Position numbers and translations under genes: made by a program
Shown: one piece after another, positions 55,228 to 63,892 of the stretch
Layout: every line of letters begins with the position of its first letter
Position numbering within the stretch: the first letter of the stretch is position 1
Notes under the pieces: generated by a model
The model's input: the letters and a program-made list of their open reading frames with translations, nothing else
Databases searched by the model: none
What the model was told of the DNA's origin: nothing
Source of the DNA: an uncultured Elusimicrobia bacterium
GTDB taxonomy: Bacteria > Elusimicrobiota > Elusimicrobia > Elusimicrobiales > UBA9959
Direction: 5' to 3'
NCBI GenBank assembly: GCA_903879915.1
Contig: CAIRNJ010000101.1
Coordinates: forward strand, 1-64,000
Length of the DNA stretch: 64,000 bases

Positions 55228-56733
55228 TCAGCGCGGGCGGGTCCAGACAGCGTAGCTGCCGCCGCTGGCGGCCAGCGTCCAGGCGGCGCCGGGAGGGTTC
55301 CAGGCCCAGCTCGAGCCCAGCTTGACCGCCACGTCCTGCTTGTCGCCGGTAACGAGCGCGGCGTAAAGGTCCTTGCCCGCCGCTACCACGGAAACGGGGC
55401 TCACAGAGTTGACGCCCGCCGCCTTTCGGATAGCTATAAGTTTAACGATCTGGCCGCGGTAACCCTGGCCCCAGTCGAAGAAATGCGGCCAGAACACGCA
55501 GGGGATGCCCGGGTGCGTAAGGATATACGCGTAGCCCTGCATCCGCTGGTCCTTGTATTCCTGCGTAAAAACGAATTTCGGGTCGCGCGGAGCGGTATCG
55601 TGGTTCTCCACGAAGGTAACCGTCTTCATCGGCCACCAGCCGACGATACCGGAAGGTTTGCCGTTGTCGTTCAAGCCGCTGTAATCCCCGCTGGCGGCCG
55701 CGTATTCCACATTGAAATGCGTCGGATAATCGAAAGCGGACGAGGCGCCGGCCTTGCCCTGAGAGCTGTCGGTGCCGTCCATCCAGCCGGCGACCACCTG
55801 CCGGTCGTGCTGCCAGTATTCGCCCACGCTGAACGCGGGCTGCGAGCCATCGTTGAATTCCTGTATATGCCGCGGCGCGTAGCCGTTCACGAAATCGTAG
55901 CGCCAGCCGTCGTAGCCGATAGTATAGCGCAGCCAGCGCAGGAACACTATGTAGTCGCGCATCACCTGCGGGTTCCTGTGGTCAATATTGCGCGAGCCGG
56001 GATCGAGCATGCCCTCCGAATAGCCGGGGCTTTTGCCGTTGTAAGGCGCGCCGGGGACGCCCGGCCAGGAATCGTCCTGTACTATAACGGTGGTCGGCCA
56101 GTCCGGGCTGTAGAAGTCGGCCCAGTTATCGCGGCCGCTGCGATGGTTCAGCACGGCGTCGGCCAGCACCTTTATGCCGTTGGCGTGCATGGCGTGCACC
56201 GCGGCAAGCAGGCCGCTCTTATCGCCCCACTGGGAATGCAGATTATAAAGCTCGGTCTGGTAATAGCTGCCTATGCCGGCCGGCGGGAACCAGATCATGG
56301 TAAAGCCCGCGGCTTTAAGGTCCTGCGCGTGCGCCGCGAGCTCCCCCCACCAGCCTTTCTGGAGGTGCAGCCAATAATTGTCCGCGAACCAGTGGAAGCC
56401 CTGGAACATCACGTCGCAGCTGGGGGCGGAATCTATGCGCGCCTGTTCAGGCGGCGTGAAAACGCCCGGGGCGTAGAGTTTGTCGGCCCGCTGCCATTCT
56501 TCGCGCGCGGCGGCGGCCTCGGCGGCTTCGCCGGGGCACGGCGGCACCTGGCCCAGGCGGCAGGCGGACTCGTCCCGCTCCCCGGCCGGCCGCGGAAAGT
56601 CCGGGGCGGAGTGCCCGGCGCGGTCCCGCAGCTGTTCCAGCGGCGCGTTGCCGGCCGCGGCGCAAGGCCCCCCGGCCGCTAAAAAGGCCGTGGCCACGAG
56701 AGAATAAAACAACCCCGCGTTCCTTGTGTTCAT
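55228..56733 (-). CDS. Secreted alpha-amylase, GH13
   Basis: The protein has 501 residues with a signal peptide (SLVATAFLAAGGPCAA). The four conserved GH13 regions are visible: ADAVLNHR (I), GWRYDFVNG with the nucleophile Asp (II), FSVGEYW with the acid Glu (III) and TFVENHD (IV). QGFHWFADNYWLHLQKGWW is typical of the plant-like/bacterial alpha-amylase branch. A C-terminal beta domain closes the chain. It hydrolyses alpha-1,4-glucans outside the cytoplasm. The 80-residue region before the catalytic domain is low-complexity and unassigned. It runs toward the SGNH gene with a 114-bp gap. Confidence 0.88.
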   Translation of the reverse strand: MNTRNAGLFYSLVATAFLAAGGPCAAAGNAPLEQLRDRAGHSAPDFPRPAGERDESACRLGQVPPCPGEAAEAAAAREEWQRADKLYAPGVFTPPEQARIDSAPSCDVMFQGFHWFADNYWLHLQKGWWGELAAHAQDLKAAGFTMIWFPPAGIGSYYQTELYNLHSQWGDKSGLLAAVHAMHANGIKVLADAVLNHRSGRDNWADFYSPDWPTTVIVQDDSWPGVPGAPYNGKSPGYSEGMLDPGSRNIDHRNPQVMRDYIVFLRWLRYTIGYDGWRYDFVNGYAPRHIQEFNDGSQPAFSVGEYWQHDRQVVAGWMDGTDSSQGKAGASSAFDYPTHFNVEYAAASGDYSGLNDNGKPSGIVGWWPMKTVTFVENHDTAPRDPKFVFTQEYKDQRMQGYAYILTHPGIPCVFWPHFFDWGQGYRGQIVKLIAIRKAAGVNSVSPVSVVAAGKDLYAALVTGDKQDVAVKLGSSWAWNPPGAAWTLAASGGSYAVWTRPR

Positions 56734-56792
56734 AGACGAGCGTTGCTTATAGCTTAGCCTCCGCCCGCAAAACTGTCAAGGTCCCCTGAAAA

Positions 56793-56822
56793 CAAAAGCG
56801 CCGCGGTTTTCGCCGCGGCGCT
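56793..56822 (-). terminator. Rho-independent terminator of the decarboxylase/homospermidine operon
   Basis: Ten-base arms AGCGCCGCGG and CCGCGGCGCT (56797-56806 and 56813-56822) fold on the minus strand. They are followed there by TTTGTTTTC. It lies 17 bp beyond the decarboxylase stop. Confidence 0.85.
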
Positions 56823-56839
56823 CTCGGTTCAAGGCACGG

Positions 56840-57988
56840 TCACTTGTTGATGTGCACCACTTTCGCGGGCGGGAAGCCGTTGAACCAGGTGGACGAGGCG
56901 TGGCTGTACGCGCCCATGTTGGTGCTGTACATCAGCTCGCCCAGCTGCAGGTCCGTGGGCAGGCTCATCGCGCTGGAGATCACGTCCAGCGCGTCGCAGG
57001 TGGGGCCGAACACGCTGCAGTTCTCCGTTTTCTTCCCCTTGCGGAAGGCGAACATGTTGCAGTGCTGGTGGTCGAAGATGATGCCCGAGAAGGTGTGGTA
57101 GGCGCCGTCGTTGACGTAGTAGCAGGTCTTGCCGTCGCGCACCGTCTTGCCGTTTATGCGCACCACCGAGGTGCCGGCCGTGGCTATCATGAACCGGCCG
57201 GGCTCGGCCAGGATCTCTATCTTCGGGTCCGGGAACAGGCGCTCCAGCTCGGAGTTTATCTTCGCGGCCAGCTCCTGGAAGGGCTTGACGGACGAGTCGT
57301 ACGGGGCCGGGAAGCCGCCGCCGATATCCAGCAGGTTCATCTTGTCGTAGCCGCGCTCACGCGCTTCCTTGAAGATGTCGGCCGACAGGTTGATGGCCTG
57401 CACGTAGTTCTCGAAGTTGGTGGTCTGGCTGCCCACGTGGAAGCTCAGGCCTTCTACGCCGAGGCCCTGCTTCACGGCCTCGAGGATCAGGTCCACGGCT
57501 TCGCCGGGGGAGGCGCCGAACTTGGAGCTCAGCTCCACCACGGCGCCGGTGTTGGGCACCCGGATGCGCAGGCACAGGCCGGCGTGCGGGGCGTATTTCT
57601 TTATCTTGTGTATCTCCTCGAGGTTGTCGAAGGTGACCAGGGGTCTGTACTGGTCCAATTCCTTCAGGGTCTCGTTGGGCTTTATCGGGTTCGCGTAGAT
57701 GATCTTGTCCCAGATCCAGGCCAGCCGCTTCTTGTCCGGCATACCTTTTATGTACTCATGCACGATCATGAACTCGGGCATGGAGGCCACGTCGAAGCTG
57801 GCGCCCGCCTTGTAGAGAGTCTTGACTATCTCCGGCATCGGCTCGGCCTTTACCGCGTAATAGGCCTGTACGCGCGGCAGGTACTTCTTGAACTGCGCGT
57901 AGTTCTTGCGTATCTCGTCGTGGTCGACGATGAACAGCGGCGTGCCGTGCTTCTTGGCGAGGTCCTGCATCTGTTTCTTTGTGATCAT
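56840..57988 (-). CDS. Ornithine/lysine decarboxylase, PLP fold-type III
   Basis: The protein has 382 residues. The PLP lysine is in QAYYAVKAEP. Other marks are LSFHVGSQTTNFENYVQAI, LDIGGGFPAPY, EPGRFMIATAGT and the active-site cysteine in FGPTCDALDVIS. The GPTCDxxD form is that of eukaryotic-type ornithine or ornithine/lysine decarboxylases rather than diaminopimelate decarboxylase. It would give putrescine (or cadaverine) for the homospermidine synthase encoded just upstream. The chosen ATG follows GGAGG at a long 17-nt distance, so a start slightly upstream, near 58033, is possible. Confidence 0.82.
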   Translation of the reverse strand: MITKKQMQDLAKKHGTPLFIVDHDEIRKNYAQFKKYLPRVQAYYAVKAEPMPEIVKTLYKAGASFDVASMPEFMIVHEYIKGMPDKKRLAWIWDKIIYANPIKPNETLKELDQYRPLVTFDNLEEIHKIKKYAPHAGLCLRIRVPNTGAVVELSSKFGASPGEAVDLILEAVKQGLGVEGLSFHVGSQTTNFENYVQAINLSADIFKEARERGYDKMNLLDIGGGFPAPYDSSVKPFQELAAKINSELERLFPDPKIEILAEPGRFMIATAGTSVVRINGKTVRDGKTCYYVNDGAYHTFSGIIFDHQHCNMFAFRKGKKTENCSVFGPTCDALDVISSAMSLPTDLQLGELMYSTNMGAYSHASSTWFNGFPPAKVVHINK

Positions 57989-58040
57989 ACTTTTGTCTGG
58001 TATTCCTCCGTATCCCGATTTTTTTAAGTTCAACCGAAGC

Positions 58041-59501
58041 CTAGTCGCCGTCCGTGATCAGGAAGTTCTTGAACTGCCACGGGTCCTTCTTGTCTATGGA
58101 CGGGTTGTTGTGCCCTTTGAAGGCGTTGGTGTAATGCATCAGCGGCGTCCAGTCCGAGGACTCCGAGTGCAGCTTGCCCAGCCAGGGCTTGGCGATCTTC
58201 AGAATGTACTCGTGCGGCAGGTCGTCCGGCACGCACACGCCGCGGTCCTGGTTCTCCATCATCCACATGGCGGCCGAGATCACGCCTATGGCCACCTGCA
58301 CGGTGGTAGCGTTCTGATGCGGCACGAGCTTGCGCGATTCGTCGATGCCCAGGATCGTGCCGGTCCACCAGGCGTTGTACTGGTGGCCCATCAGCAGCGC
58401 GCCCAGGATGTCGTAGCCGCTGGTGATCTCGTCGTTCATTATGCGCAGGTTCTTCTGCAGCTTGAAGTCGCCGCCGCGCAGCTCGTTCAGGGAGGCGATG
58501 GCCGCGTCGCTGGGGCAGTAGGCGTAGTGCACGGTGGGACGGTACACGGGCTTGCCGTTGCGCCAGACCGTAAGTTTATCGGACAGCGTGAAGGCCTCGC
58601 CGTGGCGGACCACCATGCCGTGGATGCAGTAGTTGGGCACCCAGGTGGTGACCCAGGTGTTCATGCCCATGCGGGCCAGGCAGATCTGGTTCTTCGGGCC
58701 TTCCTTGTGCTGGTAGGCGAACGGGGGCAGCTCCTTCTCGTGCGTGCCCCAGCCCATCTCGGCGGTGGTCACGCCTTCCTCGCGGAAGCCTTCCACGCTC
58801 CAGGTGTTGACGAACTCGTTGACCTGCTTGGGCTTGTCGGAGATCTGCGTGTCGCGCTCGCTGACGTGGATGACCTTCACGCCCAGCTCTTTGGCGAGCA
58901 GGTTGAACGTCCGGTCGGCTATGAGCTGGCGCAGCTTCTCGGCCTTGGCGCCGGTCACTTTCCTTTCGGCCAGCAGCTTCTCGCCGATGTCGATAAGGCC
59001 TTTCTTGGCGAAATGCGAGATCAGGCCGGGGTTGGCGCCGTGCTCGATTACGGCCGTGGGGCCGGGGGTCTTCCACTTGGCTATCATGCGGCGCATCTTC
59101 ATATGGCGCCAGTAAAGCGTGCGCTCGGTGGGGTGCTTGTTCTCGGCGCCGGCGTAGGGGTCCCACACCTCGGTGGAGGTGTTGATATACAGCACGCCGC
59201 GGTCGTGGCACCACTGCAGGATCTCGTTGGCGTCGATGTTCCAGGCCAGGTCTATCAGCAGGTCGCCGGCGGCGAGGTATTTGCCGAGCAGCGCGCCCAT
59301 GTTGCGCTTTTCCACCTTCGCGCGCACGAACTTCACGCCTTTGGCCAGCCACGGTTTCAGCTCTTTTCTCTTGTCCTCGAAATCCATCACCGTGATGTTA
59401 CCAGCCGGAACCTTCACGAGCTTCATCAGGATGGGCAGCGCGCACTGCGCCACCGCGCCGAAACCTACGAAAAGAACGCGTTTTTCAAATTTCATGGTCA
59501 T
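58041..59501 (-). CDS. hss: Homospermidine synthase
   Basis: The protein has 486 residues from the ATG behind AGGAG. The N-terminal Rossmann motif VLFVGFGAVAQCALP binds NAD. Characteristic Hss segments are INTSTEVWDPYAG, EHGANPGLISHFAK, HVSERDTQISDKPKQVNEFVN, WSVEGFREEG, AEMGWGTHEKE and the ending DPWQFKNFLI. The enzyme joins two putrescines (or putrescine and spermidine) with NAD to make sym-homospermidine. Together with the adjacent decarboxylase and the arginine decarboxylase/agmatinase pair it defines homospermidine as a likely main polyamine. Confidence 0.9.
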   Translation of the reverse strand: MTMKFEKRVLFVGFGAVAQCALPILMKLVKVPAGNITVMDFEDKRKELKPWLAKGVKFVRAKVEKRNMGALLGKYLAAGDLLIDLAWNIDANEILQWCHDRGVLYINTSTEVWDPYAGAENKHPTERTLYWRHMKMRRMIAKWKTPGPTAVIEHGANPGLISHFAKKGLIDIGEKLLAERKVTGAKAEKLRQLIADRTFNLLAKELGVKVIHVSERDTQISDKPKQVNEFVNTWSVEGFREEGVTTAEMGWGTHEKELPPFAYQHKEGPKNQICLARMGMNTWVTTWVPNYCIHGMVVRHGEAFTLSDKLTVWRNGKPVYRPTVHYAYCPSDAAIASLNELRGGDFKLQKNLRIMNDEITSGYDILGALLMGHQYNAWWTGTILGIDESRKLVPHQNATTVQVAIGVISAAMWMMENQDRGVCVPDDLPHEYILKIAKPWLGKLHSESSDWTPLMHYTNAFKGHNNPSIDKKDPWQFKNFLITDGD

Positions 59502-59684
59502 TGTTGTTTCTCCTGTATATAGAAAAGCGTATGCCGTCTTTCCCGTATCCGCGGGACCGCGCGCCGTTGGCCCGCCCGCTGAAAACGCGGGCCGCATACG
59601 GCGCGGAGCCCGAAAATATAATACAAAAAAGAGCGGGAAATGTCTTGATTTACGACGAGGAAGTTGTGCGCGGCAAGCGCGGGG

Positions 59685-60248
59685 TCAGAGCTTGAGCGGG
59701 GGGACGGGCGGACTTTCCCGGCGGCCGGACGGCTGGTGATGAGCGGCGGCGGCGCGGCCTTTCGCGGCGCCGGCATGGCCTTTGCCGGTCCTGGAGAGCT
59801 TTCGCCTGTCCTCCGGCCGGACGGGGTCCACCAGCAGCTCGGCCCTCATCGCGGCGTGCATTTCTTCCGCCAGGACGGCCATTTCCGAATGAATGTACTT
59901 GGCCGTGATCAGGTTCTTTTTGCCCAGCTCCACGCGGAACTCGTACTCCTTCAGCACGAATTTCTGGATCAGGTGCGCGAGCTCGGGCCCGGCGAAGACG
60001 AAAACCTCGGAGAAGATCTCGTTGAGCTCCGCCAATTTCATGGGTTCGGAGAAAACGGACACGTCCGGTTCCTGGATAGCGTTCAGCACCCGGCTCATTA
60101 TCCGGGAATAGACCTTTGTCCTGGCCTCGAACAGGACCAGTTCTTTTTTCAGGGCCTGGGAGAACCGCTGCCTCGCGTAAACGCCGAGCGTCACGCCGAG
60201 GCCCAAAGTGCCCAACAGGATCAAGATGCTTACCAGATCAAAGCGCAT
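59685..60248 (-). CDS. Single-span membrane protein of unknown function
   Basis: The protein has 187 residues from the ATG at the start of a membrane helix (FDLVSILILLGTLGLGVTLGVY). A cytoplasmic helical domain follows, with QRFSQALKKELVLFEARTKVY and AGPELAHLIQKFVLKEYEFRV. The C-terminal 40 residues are basic and Pro/Gly/Ala-rich. I do not recognise the family. The upstream ORF extension lacks an SD and reads through a palindrome that overlaps the promoter, so the shorter start is preferred. It stands between the polyamine operon and a lipoprotein gene with no evident link. Confidence 0.6.
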   Translation of the reverse strand: MRFDLVSILILLGTLGLGVTLGVYARQRFSQALKKELVLFEARTKVYSRIMSRVLNAIQEPDVSVFSEPMKLAELNEIFSEVFVFAGPELAHLIQKFVLKEYEFRVELGKKNLITAKYIHSEMAVLAEEMHAAMRAELLVDPVRPEDRRKLSRTGKGHAGAAKGRAAAAHHQPSGRRESPPVPPLKL

Positions 60249-60259
60249 AAAATACAGTT

Positions 60260-60305
60260 CCACTACCGCTATTCCATTATAGCGGTAGTGGGCGTGTTTT
60301 CGCAA
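60260..60305 (-). promoter_or_regulatory. Promoter overlapped by a perfect 12-bp palindrome (operator or leader hairpin)
   Basis: On the minus strand TTGCGA (60305-60300), an 18-bp spacer and TATAAT (60281-60276) lie before the membrane-protein gene. A perfect inverted repeat, arms 60260-60271 and 60280-60291 with an 8-nt loop, brackets the -10. This is a classic repressor position, or a hairpin covering the start of the transcript. Confidence 0.55.
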
Positions 60306-60464
60306 CCCGTCAGGGCCCGGCGCAAAAAAATCACTGCAACGGGATCCGGCCCGCCGCTGGGGGAGCGAGCGGTGCGGCCGCGCGACCTCCCGGCCGGGGC
60401 CTCTCGGGAAAGGCGTCCGGCCGGAAGCGATCCAACCGCTAAGAACGTCTCAGAACCCGCGTAT

Positions 60465-60488
60465 CCGGCGGCCTTTTCGGGCCGCCGG
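60465..60488. terminator. GC-rich hairpin downstream of a lipoprotein gene
   Basis: Perfect nine-base arms CCGGCGGCC and GGCCGCCGG around TTTTCG, 12 bp beyond the lipoprotein stop at 60501. There is no T run after it on the minus strand, so it is at best a weak intrinsic terminator or a stabilising 3' hairpin. Confidence 0.45.
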
Positions 60489-60500
60489 ACAGGACGGCGG

Positions 60501-61601
60501 CTATTTCGCCGGCGGCGCCTCTTTGTCGAGCTTCAGTTTAAGCGCGATCAGGTCGGCCAGGCCGCTGTAGACGCGGACCAGGTCGGGAGCGACCTTGTCC
60601 AGTTCATAGCTGGCCACGGTAAATATCCCCTCTTTCGATTTCGCGTTAGTGGGAACTTCCATGCTCTTCTTCATCTCGGCGCTCCAGATAGGCGTCACTT
60701 CGTCGGCGAAGTACATGTTCACCGAGATGCCCCCGGGCGCCAGGGTGTCCTGATGCGCGAATTTCAGCTTATATTTATGCAGCGCGCCGAAGTCCATGCT
60801 GACGCTGTTATTGGCCAGGATTATCGCGTCCACGCCCAGCGCTTTGGCCGCGGCCTGCATGCGTATGCCCCTTGCCAGATGCTTATCCGCGTTGCCGACC
60901 GCCCGCAGCGCTTTCACAGCGGCGCCCTGTTTCGCCTTCTCTACCCTTTCGGCGCCGTATATCTTCTTCTCTTCCCGTTCCCCGTACATCTGGAGGATAG
61001 TATTGCCGTCTATCTGTTTCAAGCCGTAGGCCCCGGCCGTGTCATGCCACCAGAACCCGCTTTTAAGCTCCGGCTCCACCACTTTGAAGTCCATCGCGAT
61101 GTAATCGGGATTGTTCTTCACTTCGTCCACCGGGATCACCGTTATCCCCTGCTTTTCCAGGCTCGTCTTCAGCGCGTCGTACATCGTGTTCACGAACGGC
61201 TGCATCGGCGTCAGGTCTATGCCGCCGGTGGTGGTTATCTCCATATTGCCGGCCGTGGTGGTGGTCTGCTGGCGCTTGGCGTCCACCCGCACGTCGAAGC
61301 TGAGGATGGCCACTTTTTTCACTTTCTTCAGCGCGTCCACGTCTATCTTCGGCTTCGCGAACATATAGGTGAATATTTTCCAGTATTTCCCTTCGGACCA
61401 GCCGCGTATGGTCTCCAGGTGCTGCGTCCAGCTCTTCTGCGCGGCGCTGAAGCCCAGCTGCTTCTGCACGAAAGTTATCTTATCCTGTTCCGCGCCGGCC
61501 GCCGGCAACTTCGGCTTCGGACCGAAGAAAGTGTTCATCGTCGCGCAGCCGGTCAGCGATAAACATCCCGCCAATACTAATAACGGCAATTTTATCTTCA
61601 T
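60501..61601 (-). CDS. Outer-membrane lipoprotein of unknown function
   Basis: The protein has 366 residues from the ATG behind GGGAGG. The signal peptide MKIKLPLLVLAGCLSLTGC has a canonical LTGC lipobox. The body has VKKVAILSFDVRVDAKRQQ, and later AAAKALGVDAIILANNSVSMDF, AHQDTLAPGGISVNMYFADE and VRVYSGLADLIALKLK. This alternation resembles lipoproteins with a CsgG/GNA1162-like nucleotide-free alpha/beta domain, but I cannot name the family. An open frame continues 43 codons upstream inside the leader; the lipobox places the true start here. Confidence 0.72.
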   Translation of the reverse strand: MKIKLPLLVLAGCLSLTGCATMNTFFGPKPKLPAAGAEQDKITFVQKQLGFSAAQKSWTQHLETIRGWSEGKYWKIFTYMFAKPKIDVDALKKVKKVAILSFDVRVDAKRQQTTTTAGNMEITTTGGIDLTPMQPFVNTMYDALKTSLEKQGITVIPVDEVKNNPDYIAMDFKVVEPELKSGFWWHDTAGAYGLKQIDGNTILQMYGEREEKKIYGAERVEKAKQGAAVKALRAVGNADKHLARGIRMQAAAKALGVDAIILANNSVSMDFGALHKYKLKFAHQDTLAPGGISVNMYFADEVTPIWSAEMKKSMEVPTNAKSKEGIFTVASYELDKVAPDLVRVYSGLADLIALKLKLDKEAPPAK

Positions 61602-61918
61602 TTTTCCTCCCACAAGATTTGCCAACGCAGGATCCCGGCATCCTTTTCCGCAGGCCGTGCCTCCGCCGCAATGTTTTTTGTTGTAAATCGTGGTGCCGGT
61701 TTCAGGTTCAGCAAAGACTGCGTACTCCATCCTTGCGGTTTCCTTAACGGTACGAACCCCAACCTTTTCAACCCGGTCATATTATACGGAACCAATATTA
61801 TTATTGTCAATCCATAAAATCAAAGCTGCCCGCCCCCGGAGCGGGCTGTCCGCTCCGGACGGCCCGGGCGTTATTTTGTAAAATTTATCCCTGGCCGCGC
61901 AGGGCCCGGACCATAATA
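61602..61918. other. Divergent intergenic region with a long lipoprotein leader
   Basis: The 317-bp gap contains a consensus promoter for the minus-strand lipoprotein gene, giving a leader of about 170 nt. A TAAAAT -10 near 61879 could serve the plus-strand TMTC-like gene. The leader has no strong palindrome that I can see. Its open frame in phase with the lipoprotein looks incidental. Confidence 0.55.
61781..61810 (-). promoter_or_regulatory. Consensus sigma-70-type promoter of the lipoprotein gene
   Basis: On the minus strand TTGACA (61810-61805), an 18-bp AT-rich spacer and TATAAT (61786-61781) match both consensus hexamers fully. The inferred start near 61774 leaves a leader of about 170 nt before the ATG. 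Confidence 0.78.
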
Positions 61919-63886
61919 ATGAACACTGAACGCAGCAAGACGCTTTCTGGAAACGCGCAACCCGCCGGGCTGCTGCCCCGGGCCGGCCTGCTGCTGCAGG
62001 TTTTCCTGATAGCGGCCATGGCCTTCGCCGCCTATTGGCCGGCCATGCGCGGCGCTTTCCTCTGGGACGACGACCTCTACGCCGCCAACCCGGTGCTGGA
62101 CCAGCCGGGCGCCCTGGCGAAGATCTGGACCCTGGGGGATTTCACCGACAAGTTCTATTACAAGCAGTACCCGGCGGTCTACACGGCGTTGTGGGCGGGC
62201 CGCCGCGCCTGGGGCGGGAACACGGCGGGCTTTCACCTGCTGAACCTGCTGCTGCATATCACCAACGCCTGCCTGGCCTGGTGCATCCTGCGGCGCCTGC
62301 GCGCGCGCTGGGCGTGGCTGGCCGGCGCTATTTTCGCGCTGCACCCGGTGCAGCTGGAATCGGTGGCCTGGATCACGGAGCTTAAGAACGTGCTGTCGGG
62401 CCTGTTCTTCCTGCTGGCCCTGCTGGCCTACCTGCGCTTCGAGGAAGGCTCGCGGCGGAAATTTTACCTGCTTTCCCTGGCGCTGTTCGCGCTGGCGCTG
62501 CTTAGCAAGCCGGTCACGGTAGTCCTGCCGCCGGCGCTGCTGCTGCTGCGCTGGGCCAGGGGGTTGAAGACCGGCCGAAAAGAGCTGGCGGACCTGGCTC
62601 CTTTTTTCCTGCTTGCCCTGGCCGCCGGCCTTTTCACCGCCCGGCTGGAGCTGGACACGGCCAACCTTGAAATAAGCCTGGCCCCGGCGCAGCGGCTGCT
62701 GCTGGCAGCCCGGGCGCTGTGGTTCTACCCGCTGAAATTCCTCCTGCCGGTGAACCTGTCCTTCAGCTACCCGCGCTGGGCGCTGGACCCGGCCGGCTTC
62801 AGGGCCTGGCTTTGGCCGGCGTGGACGGGGCTCGCCGGCGCGCTGCTCTGGCGTTTCAGGGCCCGGCTGGGCCGCCTTTTCTTCGCCGCGCTGGGATTCT
62901 ATGTACTGAACATCGCCCTTTTCCTCGGCTTCATAAGCATCTACACCTTCCGGTATTCTTTCGTGGCCGACCATTACCAGTACCTGGCCAGCCTCGGGCT
63001 GGCGGCCCTGGCGGCCGGGGGCCTCGCCGCGGTTTGCCGGCCGCGCGGCCTTGCGCTGGGCGCCGGCGCGGCCGTGCTGTGCCTGCTGGGCGGCGCCACC
63101 TGGCGGCACAGCGCCGTCTATAGAACCCCCGCGGCTTTGTGGGAGGACGTATTAAAAAAAGATCCCGGCTCGCGCCTGGCGCTGATCAACCTCGGCGCGG
63201 GGCTTACCGGAGAGCCCGCCGTGGCCTACTGGGAGCGCGCGACGGCGGCCCACCCGGAGTACTACGAGGCGCAGTCCAACCTGGCCGCGGCGCTGATGAA
63301 CCTGGGCAGGAAAAAAGAGGCCGAAGCGCGCTTCGGGAAAGCGCTGGAGCTGAACCCTAAATTCACCAAGGCGCATGAGAACCTGGCCAGGCTTTACGCC
63401 TCGCAAGGGGATCACGCGCGGGCCGCCGCGCATTACGGCGCGCTGCTCGCGCTGGACCCCGGCTACGGCAGGGCGCGCAACGATTACGGGCTGCTGCTGC
63501 TGGCGGCCGGCAAACCGCCGGAGGCGGAAGTCCAGTTCCGCAAAGCCGCGGAATATAATCCTTCCGAGGCCGGCCCGCTCAGCAACCTGGGCATGGCGCT
63601 GTACGCGCAGGGAAAAATGAAGGAAGCCGCGCAGGCGCTGCGCGGGGCGCTGAAGTTGAACCCGGCGATGGCGCAGACCTACAACAATCTGGGCATGGCG
63701 CTGTACGCTTTGGGCAGAACGCGGGAAGGGGACAGGGCTTTCCAGGACGCGGTGAAGCTCGAGCCGCGCAACGCGCTGTTCTATTTCAACTGGGGTTCGG
63801 TGGAGGCGCTGGCGGGCAGGCCTGAGGCCGCGGAGAAGCACCTGCTGCGGTCACGGGAGCTGAAAGCCGGCCCGCCTGGGCGGTAA
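61919..63886 (+). CDS. TMTC-like multi-pass membrane protein with seven or so TPR repeats
   Basis: The protein has 655 residues. Membrane helices fill residues 20-410, with GAFLWDDDLYAANPVLD in the first loop and FALHPVQLESVAWITELKN after the fourth helix, as in TMTC-like GT-C proteins. SIYTFRYSFVADHYQYLASLG precedes the last helices. Residues 430-655 are clear TPRs, including YYEAQSNLAAALMNLGRKKE and AQTYNNLGMALYALGRTRE. It is the largest of three such proteins in the window. It probably transfers sugars at the periplasmic face; the acceptor is unknown. It has only a weak SD. Confidence 0.8.
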   Translation: MNTERSKTLSGNAQPAGLLPRAGLLLQVFLIAAMAFAAYWPAMRGAFLWDDDLYAANPVLDQPGALAKIWTLGDFTDKFYYKQYPAVYTALWAGRRAWGGNTAGFHLLNLLLHITNACLAWCILRRLRARWAWLAGAIFALHPVQLESVAWITELKNVLSGLFFLLALLAYLRFEEGSRRKFYLLSLALFALALLSKPVTVVLPPALLLLRWARGLKTGRKELADLAPFFLLALAAGLFTARLELDTANLEISLAPAQRLLLAARALWFYPLKFLLPVNLSFSYPRWALDPAGFRAWLWPAWTGLAGALLWRFRARLGRLFFAALGFYVLNIALFLGFISIYTFRYSFVADHYQYLASLGLAALAAGGLAAVCRPRGLALGAGAAVLCLLGGATWRHSAVYRTPAALWEDVLKKDPGSRLALINLGAGLTGEPAVAYWERATAAHPEYYEAQSNLAAALMNLGRKKEAEARFGKALELNPKFTKAHENLARLYASQGDHARAAAHYGALLALDPGYGRARNDYGLLLLAAGKPPEAEVQFRKAAEYNPSEAGPLSNLGMALYAQGKMKEAAQALRGALKLNPAMAQTYNNLGMALYALGRTREGDRAFQDAVKLEPRNALFYFNWGSVEALAGRPEAAEKHLLRSRELKAGPPGR

Positions 63887-63892
63887 TTAATT

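Noticed and set aside
59664-61562. A 632-codon plus-strand open frame spanning two minus-strand genes
   Set aside because: It crosses an intergenic region and two well-supported genes, and its Arg/His-rich composition marks it as a shadow frame.
61602-61730. In-frame upstream start giving 43 extra residues to the lipoprotein
   Set aside because: It would bury the signal peptide and lipobox; the downstream ATG has a better SD.
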